Source: Pseudomonadota bacterium
GTDB taxonomy: Bacteria; Desulfobacterota; Desulfovibrionia; Desulfovibrionales; Desulfovibrionaceae
Reading direction: 5' to 3'
Length of the DNA stretch: 8,542 nt
NCBI GenBank assembly: GCA_023453335.1
Contig: JAEXTU010000064.1
Location: 1-8,542 of the forward strand
The notes below the pieces were generated by a model. That model made no database searches, had not been told where the DNA came from, and worked only from the letters and a program-made list of their open reading frames with translations. This document shows, piece by piece, positions 5,201 through 8,542 of the stretch; position 1 is the first letter of the stretch; every line of letters starts with the position of its first letter. A program made the position numbers and the translations under genes.

Positions 5201-7914
5201 ATAACCTTCCCTTCGGGGTCCCGGGCGATCCACACCGCGGCCGGGACCTGCTCCATGACCGCCTCCAACTCCGCGGCGCGGCGCTCGGCCTCCTCGGTGC
5301 TGGCGAGCAGCTCCCGGGTGCGCTCGGCGACCAGGGACTCCAGGCGGACGTTGGCGTTGCGCAGCACCTCCTCCGCGTCCTTGAGCAGGGTCACGTCAGT
5401 ATAGGTCAGCACCGCGCCCTCCACCGCGCCCTGGGGGGAGTGGTAGGGGAAGGCCCGCTTGAGGTACCAGCGGCCGTCCGGAGCCTGTATCTCGCGGGGT
5501 GGGGCCGGAGGGCCGGCGAGCACGGCCCGGGCTTCGCCCAGGATGTCGGCGTCGTCCACCTTGGCCTTGACCTCGGACAGGGGACGGCCCTGGTCCGCCG
5601 GGACGAGGTAGAAGAGGTCGCCGGCCTCGGGCGTGAAGCGCAGGATGCGCATGTCCCGGTCCAGGAAGACCGCGGCCAGCTTGGTGCTCGCCAGCAGGTT
5701 CTCCACGAAGGCCTTTTCCTGGGCCAGTTCGTCCACCATGGCCGAAAGCTCGGCGTTCAGGTTGGTCAGCTCCTCGTTCAGGGACTGCAACTCCTCCCGG
5801 GAGGCCTCCATCTCCTCGTTGGAGGATTGCAGCTCCTCGTTCATGCTGAGGAGTTCCTCATTGGACGCCTTGAGTTCCTCGTTGAGGCTCTCGTATCCCT
5901 CCACCGCCTGCTGCAGCTGTTCGTTGGCCAACTGGAGTTCAGCCTCGTAGCGCCAGATCAGACTGTCGTCCGAGTAGCTCTGCGGGGAGGCGTCCGGCAA
6001 TCCGTCCTCGGCCCGCGCCTGCTCGAAGCATACCAGCAGGGACTGGAGCATGCCCTCCGGGTCCATCTGGGGGTCCACCACAATGTGGACCTGTCCAGAC
6101 CCCTTGGACGGGTAACGGACCTTGGCCGCCTTGGACTGCCGCTGGGCGCATACCGACTCCAGCAGGGCGCGCAGGGCAGGGCGCAAGGGTTTCTTGACCA
6201 GCCGCAGCAGGTTCAGGTTGAGTTCGCCTTCCGGCAGTTCCAGAAACGGGTTGGTGTCCCCGGACAGATGGAGGACGCGCAAGTCCGGATCGACGAGCGC
6301 CGCCGGAGGCGCGTATCGCCGCAGCAGGGCGCGTTCCGCGGCCAGGGCCGGGGTGGCGGTGACGGCCGGGGCCGGCGGCCGGAAGGCGCTGGACGCGGGA
6401 AGGGGGTGCAGGGCGAGCCGCGCCGGGAATTCCATGGGGCCCCGCTTCTGGGCCTTGCGCTTGAACACCCGCCATTTCTTGTCCACGGCTTCGAAGCGGG
6501 CCGAGTGGTTGGCCATGGCCTCGGCCGGGCCCAGGGCGAGGTAGCCTCCGGGATTGAGGGAGTAGGCCAGGATGGAGAACACCCGCTCCTGCACCGCCGG
6601 AGTCATGTAGATGAGCACGTTGCGGCACAATACCAGGTCCATGTGCAGGAACGGCGGGTCCTGGAGCATGTCGTGGGTGGCGAAGACGATGGTCTCCCGC
6701 AGCCGGGGCAGGACGGCCAGCTTGTTGCCGGACCTGCGGAAATATCGCTGGGCCAGGTCCGCGGGCAGGGATGCGGCCTGGCGCTGGGCATAGAGGCCCT
6801 TGCGCGCGACCTCCACCGCATCCTTGTCGATGTCCGTGGCGTAAACCTTGAATTCCAGGCGGGGCTTGCGGGAGGCCAGGGCGTCGTCCAGGAGCATGGC
6901 CACCGAATAGGCCTCCTCGCCGGTGGAGCAACCCGCCACCCACACCCGCAGGGGATGCAGCCGGTCGCGATCCCGGACCAGGGCGGGCACGGCTTTGTCG
7001 CGCAGGACCGCGAAGAACTCCGGGTCGCGGTAAAAGCTGGTGACGCCGATGAGCAGGTCCTTGAACAGCCGGGACCGCTCCCCGGGGTTGTGCTCCAGGG
7101 TCCGCACGTAAGCCCCCAGGTCGCTCTCCCCGGCCAGGAGCATGCGCTTGTGCAGGCGTCGGACTATGGTGCTGGACTTGTACCCGGTCAGGTCGTGGCC
7201 CTGGTGCTCCCGGAGCAGGGCCAGGATGCGGTCAACCAGGGTCTGCTGGCCCACCGGGGGTTCCGCCGCCAGCAGGGGGGAGCGCAGCGTCCGCTCCAGG
7301 GCTGCGGCCAGTCCCTCCGGGTCCAGGACGAGGTCGGCCCGGCCGGTGGCGATGGCGCTCTCGGGCATGCCGCGTTGCTGGGCCGTGGACGGTTCCTGGA
7401 CCAGGGCCAGCCCGCCGGAGCGGGCGACCATCTCCAGGCCGCGTGCGCCGTCGTTGCCCGTCCCGCTCAGGATGACCGCCACGGCCCTGGGGCCCAGTGC
7501 CCGGGCCATGGACTCCAGCAGGCGGGCGATGGCGTGGGGCGGACCTTCCGGGAGCGGCTTGGCGGGCTTGAGCAGCCCGCGCCCCACGACCAGCCCCTGT
7601 CCGGCGGAGACGGTATAGACCACTCCCGGCCGGGGCCGGGCTGCCCGTTTCAGCTCCACGATCTCCATGCGGGTGAAGTGGCCGAGCACATCAGGCATGT
7701 GGCTCTTGCCGTGGACCGAGGTATGGGTGACGACCAGGAAGGCGGCCGGGAGGTCGGGAGGGAGGTTCTGCAAGAGGATTTTGAGGGCCTCGACCCCCCC
7801 GGCCGAGGCGCCCAGGGCGACCACCGGGAAGGCCGGGGGGGCGGAGGACCGCCGGGAACCGGTTTTTGACCGGCCTCGCACAGGGCTGGATGTTGTATGG
7901 CGGGTTGGCGGCAT
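2254..7914 (-). CDS. CheB-CheR-PAS hybrid histidine kinase with C-terminal receiver
   Basis: This is a 1886-residue protein with no signal peptide or membrane segment, so probably cytosolic.
Domains in order:
- A basic, Ser-rich lead (1-28).
- CheB-type methylesterase (about 29-210), with Ser37 in GASAGG, His64 in VVTH and Asp155 in SGTGNDG.
- CheR-type methyltransferase (about 224-470), with the SAM loop AGCSTGEEAYS (327-337), ATDID (359-363) and LCRNVLIYM (429-437).
- A degenerate PAS-like region (about 526-640).
- A heptad coiled coil (676-724).
- Six PAS domains, near 738-845, 881-1008, 1012-1110, 1128-1240, 1252-1368 and 1373-1490.
- HisKA, with phospho-acceptor His1520 in MSHELRTPLN.
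- HATPase, with Asn1638, DTGIG at 1672-1676, FEPF at 1686-1689 and GTGIGLG at 1702-1708.
- Receiver (about 1762-1886), with Asp1770, Asp1771, phospho-acceptor Asp1813, Thr1846 and Lys1868.
All catalytic residues are intact. CheB lacks its own receiver, as is usual for CheB/CheR fusions. The ATG at 7914 is the first in-frame start after an upstream stop, but no good ribosome-binding site precedes it. The targets for methylation and the phosphorelay partner are not in the window. Confidence 0.95.
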   Translation of the reverse strand: MPPTRHTTSSPVRGRSKTGSRRSSAPPAFPVVALGASAGGVEALKILLQNLPPDLPAAFLVVTHTSVHGKSHMPDVLGHFTRMEIVELKRAARPRPGVVYTVSAGQGLVVGRGLLKPAKPLPEGPPHAIARLLESMARALGPRAVAVILSGTGNDGARGLEMVARSGGLALVQEPSTAQQRGMPESAIATGRADLVLDPEGLAAALERTLRSPLLAAEPPVGQQTLVDRILALLREHQGHDLTGYKSSTIVRRLHKRMLLAGESDLGAYVRTLEHNPGERSRLFKDLLIGVTSFYRDPEFFAVLRDKAVPALVRDRDRLHPLRVWVAGCSTGEEAYSVAMLLDDALASRKPRLEFKVYATDIDKDAVEVARKGLYAQRQAASLPADLAQRYFRRSGNKLAVLPRLRETIVFATHDMLQDPPFLHMDLVLCRNVLIYMTPAVQERVFSILAYSLNPGGYLALGPAEAMANHSARFEAVDKKWRVFKRKAQKRGPMEFPARLALHPLPASSAFRPPAPAVTATPALAAERALLRRYAPPAALVDPDLRVLHLSGDTNPFLELPEGELNLNLLRLVKKPLRPALRALLESVCAQRQSKAAKVRYPSKGSGQVHIVVDPQMDPEGMLQSLLVCFEQARAEDGLPDASPQSYSDDSLIWRYEAELQLANEQLQQAVEGYESLNEELKASNEELLSMNEELQSSNEEMEASREELQSLNEELTNLNAELSAMVDELAQEKAFVENLLASTKLAAVFLDRDMRILRFTPEAGDLFYLVPADQGRPLSEVKAKVDDADILGEARAVLAGPPAPPREIQAPDGRWYLKRAFPYHSPQGAVEGAVLTYTDVTLLKDAEEVLRNANVRLESLVAERTRELLASTEEAERRAAELEAVMEQVPAAVWIARDPEGKVIEGNRASYSLLELPQGSNLSRRPSEGHAPPPYRNFSQGREMALEELPMQRAARGERVDAMELDIVLPDGRTRTILGNATPLRDKRGKVVGALGSFLDITARKQAERDIRNLARFPGENPNPVLRVGRDCVVTYANVASRDFLAHCGGMVGKPLPGPYVQFVSQAFATGQAPRFEARVGEKTFAMAMSVVPDEGYVNIYGMDISERKRLEESQERHLKESRTQREFLEKLIRTAPIAIGVVEGPEHRYVLANPAYELAPHDRSTPMAGRTLADVFPSVAAEVGKMFDAIYETGQATHLHEFVVPIGSRTTWWDADYVPLFDESGKVAQILILGHEVTGRIEALAAMRRSEERFRTLFENHQAPFFLINPDTGAIVDANASAAAFYGYTQDELRSMLIWDINRLPREEVLAAKRQAASGARSHFVFPHVLKSGEVRTVEVYSTPVDVEGRPLLFSIVHDITDRALAEAQLRESEERFRTLVESAPEAIFVQTGGRFSYLNQAAVDLFGGRTREDLLGTPVLDRIHPDYREIARERIRQLNEDRTSQSRRGLVFLKLDGTEVHAETLGTPIAYQEARGALVFIHDMSERLRFERDITRAKEAAEAANKAKGEFLANMSHELRTPLNGVLGMLQLLDHAKGRDAEQDVLLDTALESGRGLLTIVNDILSFVQLEAGKISIERQPLKLRDLVQSVLRAFRYVAADKGLDLQAEVDPGVPDMLMLDPGRVRQVLFNLVGNSMKFTEQGAISINVCLLEHRPAAGEGVLLCTVADTGIGIPDDKLTLIFEPFTQADSSLRRKYHGTGIGLGIVRQMVQLMGGSVCVESRLGQGTAMRFTLRCGLELPARSRRPRRSNGRELSVAGLKVLLAEDDRVNRFATTRFLERLGCTVSAAENGRQAVEMARAAHYDCIIMDIQMPEMDGMEATRAIRNTPDPGGKAKVPILAMTAHALPGDREKFLAAGMDGYIAKPVELDELLAALAAVLDQD
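5743..5889 (-). repeat. seven-heptad coiled coil encoded by degenerate 21-bp repeats
   Basis: Residues 676-724 of the fusion protein divide into seven consecutive seven-residue units: SLNEELK, ASNEELL, SMNEELQ, SSNEEME, ASREELQ, SLNEELT and NLNAELS. Each has the form x-x-N-E-E-L/M-x with few changes. The DNA therefore repeats every 21 bases, with CTCCTCGTT recurring on the plus strand. Such a coil between CheR and the first PAS domain is a known trait of CheB/CheR fusion proteins. It probably dimerises and passes signals along the chain. Confidence 0.85.
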
Positions 7915-7947
7915 GCCGTGAGTGACCGTGGGTAAGTCGGAGGAGGA

Positions 7948-7976
7948 TTGTCAGTAATTTTGAATATTCATTTAAT
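7948..7976 (+). promoter_or_regulatory. predicted distal promoter toward the malate dehydrogenase gene
   Basis: The -35 box is TTGTCA (7948-7953, five of six), followed by a 17-base spacer and a -10 box of TTTAAT (7971-7976, five of six). It lies in an AT-rich island of the otherwise GC-rich window, where chance matches are commoner. Transcription would start near 7983, giving a leader of about 275 bases before the malate dehydrogenase start, with a possible small ORF inside. Confidence 0.45.
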
Positions 7977-7985
7977 TTGTTGGAA

Positions 7986-8014
7986 ACTATATCCCGTTCT
8001 CTGAACCTATGCAA
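7986..8014 (-). promoter_or_regulatory. predicted promoter of the CheB-CheR-PAS kinase gene
   Basis: On the minus strand TTGCAT (8014-8009, three of six) is followed by a 17-base spacer and TATAGT (7991-7986, five of six). Transcription would start near 7979, about 65 bases before the ATG at 7914. The leader contains the palindrome TGAATATTCA (7961-7970) and a pyrimidine-rich TCCTCCTCC (7947-7939), but no clear Shine-Dalgarno sequence close to the ATG. Confidence 0.45.
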
Positions 8015-8068
8015 GTACAAGGGGAAATCATGTGATGAAGAGAAAGTCATCGGGGAGGTGGAGGAGGA

Positions 8069-8182
8069 ATGAATCCCCGGTATCTTAGTGCGCATGGAGC
8101 GCTCCGGCAGTTCCCGATGCTCCCCCGGACAAAGGAGAGGACGGGGGCCAAATGGAGCGGGGCAGCTTCTCTCCTCTTGTGA
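8069..8182 (+). CDS. possible 37-residue leader peptide or small protein
   Basis: An ATG at 8069 opens a 37-codon frame ending at TGA 8180-8182, beginning MNPRYLSAHGALRQF. A strong ribosome-binding match, GGAGGTG (8054-8060), lies eight bases upstream, with a further AGGAGG (8062-8067) directly before the start. The peptide has no recognisable domain, and its codon use is less G/C-biased at third positions than the neighbouring genes. It sits in the predicted long leader of the malate dehydrogenase gene, 76 bases before that start. It may be translated, may be a leader peptide, or may be chance in a purine-rich region. Confidence 0.25.
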   Translation: MNPRYLSAHGALRQFPMLPRTKERTGAKWSGAASLLL

Positions 8183-8205
8183 AACCTGCCCAGGAGGCTT
8201 AGAAA
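8177..8205 (+). promoter_or_regulatory. predicted proximal promoter of the malate dehydrogenase gene
   Basis: The -35 box is TTGTGA (8177-8182, four of six), followed by a 17-base spacer and a -10 box of TAGAAA (8200-8205, four of six). Transcription would start near 8212 and give a leader of about 47 bases. It is weaker by consensus than the distal candidate at 7948-7976 but better placed. Confidence 0.35.
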
Positions 8206-8258
8206 ATGGGAACCCGGGCTGGCTCGTAGCGGGGCCTTGCAGGGGTAAGGAGGAGGGC

Positions 8259-8542
8259 ATGAACGGGAAGATCACCGTGTTCGGTGCGGGCAACGTGGGC
8301 GGCGCGGTCACCCGCCGGCTCATCGAGCGCAAGCTGTGCAAGAAGGTGGTACTGGTGGACCGGTCCCCGGGCAAGGCCGAGGGCATCGCCCTGGACATCC
8401 TGGAAGCCAGCCCCATCGACCTGCTGGAGCCGGTCTGCCTCTCGGGCGAGGACCTGGAGCAGACCCGCGACTCGGAGGTGGTCATCATCACCGCCGGGGC
8501 CCGGCGCACCGAGGGCATGAGCCGGGACGACCTGCTCAAGAT
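8259..8542 (+). CDS. mdh: NAD-dependent malate dehydrogenase, LDH-like type (5' part)
   Basis: The first 94 codons are present; the gene runs off the window. The product should interconvert malate and oxaloacetate with NAD(H) in the cytosol, in the TCA cycle or its reductive branch. The Rossmann dinucleotide loop GAGNVG is at residues 9-14. Asp34 ends the second strand (VVLVD), consistent with preference for NAD over NADP. The substrate loop reads AGARRTEGMSRDDL (79-92). Aligned to lactate dehydrogenases, the specificity position (102 in LDH numbering) is Arg83, not Gln, which marks malate rather than lactate as substrate. Arg89 is the second conserved substrate Arg. AAGGAGG at 8247-8253, five bases before the ATG, fixes the start. 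Lactate dehydrogenase is the main alternative and is made unlikely by Arg83 and the MSRDDL motif. It is divergent from the large kinase gene. Confidence 0.93.
   Translation, partial: MNGKITVFGAGNVGGAVTRRLIERKLCKKVVLVDRSPGKAEGIALDILEASPIDLLEPVCLSGEDLEQTRDSEVVIITAGARRTEGMSRDDLLK

Noticed and set aside
4126..7869. Very long plus-strand open frame (1247 codons) opposite the kinase gene
   Set aside because: It lies antisense to a gene whose domains and catalytic residues are intact. The predicted protein is low-complexity (Gly, Arg, His, Gln, Val-rich) with no recognisable motif, as expected from the codon-bias shadow of a GC-rich gene.
8096..8105. Ten-base palindrome GGAGCGCTCC in the mdh leader
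   Set aside because: It is short, does not extend beyond ten bases, has no neighbouring partner site, and is within chance expectation for GC-rich DNA.
8132..8176. Hairpin AGGAGAG...CTCTCCT before mdh as a terminator or attenuator
   Set aside because: The 7-bp arms are separated by 29 bases and are not followed by a T-run, so no stable attenuator can be supported by eye.
7691..8539. Minus-strand open frame of 282 codons covering the mdh start and the intergenic region
   Set aside because: It is out of frame with the CheB domain, antisense to mdh, and passes through the AT-rich promoter region; its composition is Ser/Arg/Pro-rich with no motif.

Overview
The window is GC-rich, codon usage is strongly biased to G/C in third positions, and the gene set (rubredoxin, universal stress proteins, a very large PAS-rich sensor kinase, an LDH-like malate dehydrogenase) fits an anaerobic or microaerophilic Gram-negative bacterium. 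A sulfate reducer of the Desulfovibrio type is the best guess. This is inferred from gene content and composition; no taxonomic marker is present.

Layout. (1) Positions 1-149 hold what looks like the 3' end of a plus-strand gene, broken by an in-frame TAG at 12-14. (2) Positions 666-169 on the minus strand are a two-gene operon: an 80-residue protein of degenerate 'DNI(V)' repeats, then a 76-residue rubredoxin with seven cysteines beyond the four iron ligands. Its promoter lies so close to the first ATG that the mRNA may be leaderless, and a near-perfect 26-bp palindrome covers the start codon just beyond the -10 box. (3) The intergenic region 667-837 carries divergent promoters. On its right side is a plus-strand operon of two universal stress proteins, one single-domain (838-1305) and one tandem-domain (1315-2202), closed by a clear intrinsic terminator at 2222-2250. 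(4) Convergent to it, 7914-2254 on the minus strand is one 1886-residue gene. It encodes a soluble fusion: CheB methylesterase, CheR methyltransferase, a linker with a heptad coiled coil, six PAS domains, histidine kinase and receiver. (5) Positions 7915-8258 are a 344-bp divergent regulatory region with an AT-rich island, interlocking candidate promoters on both strands and a possible 37-codon leader ORF. (6) From 8259 to the window edge runs the first 94 codons of an NAD-dependent malate dehydrogenase.

How the genes may work together. Rubredoxin is a one-electron carrier that in anaerobes often serves oxygen and peroxide reduction. The Usp pair are nucleotide-binding stress proteins, and the large fusion protein is a cytosolic multi-input sensor. 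The region therefore reads as housekeeping redox and stress physiology next to signalling. No mobile element, CRISPR array, tRNA or rRNA was seen. The least ordinary items are the small repeat-protein/rubredoxin operon with its palindromic control site, and the size and domain order of the signalling fusion.
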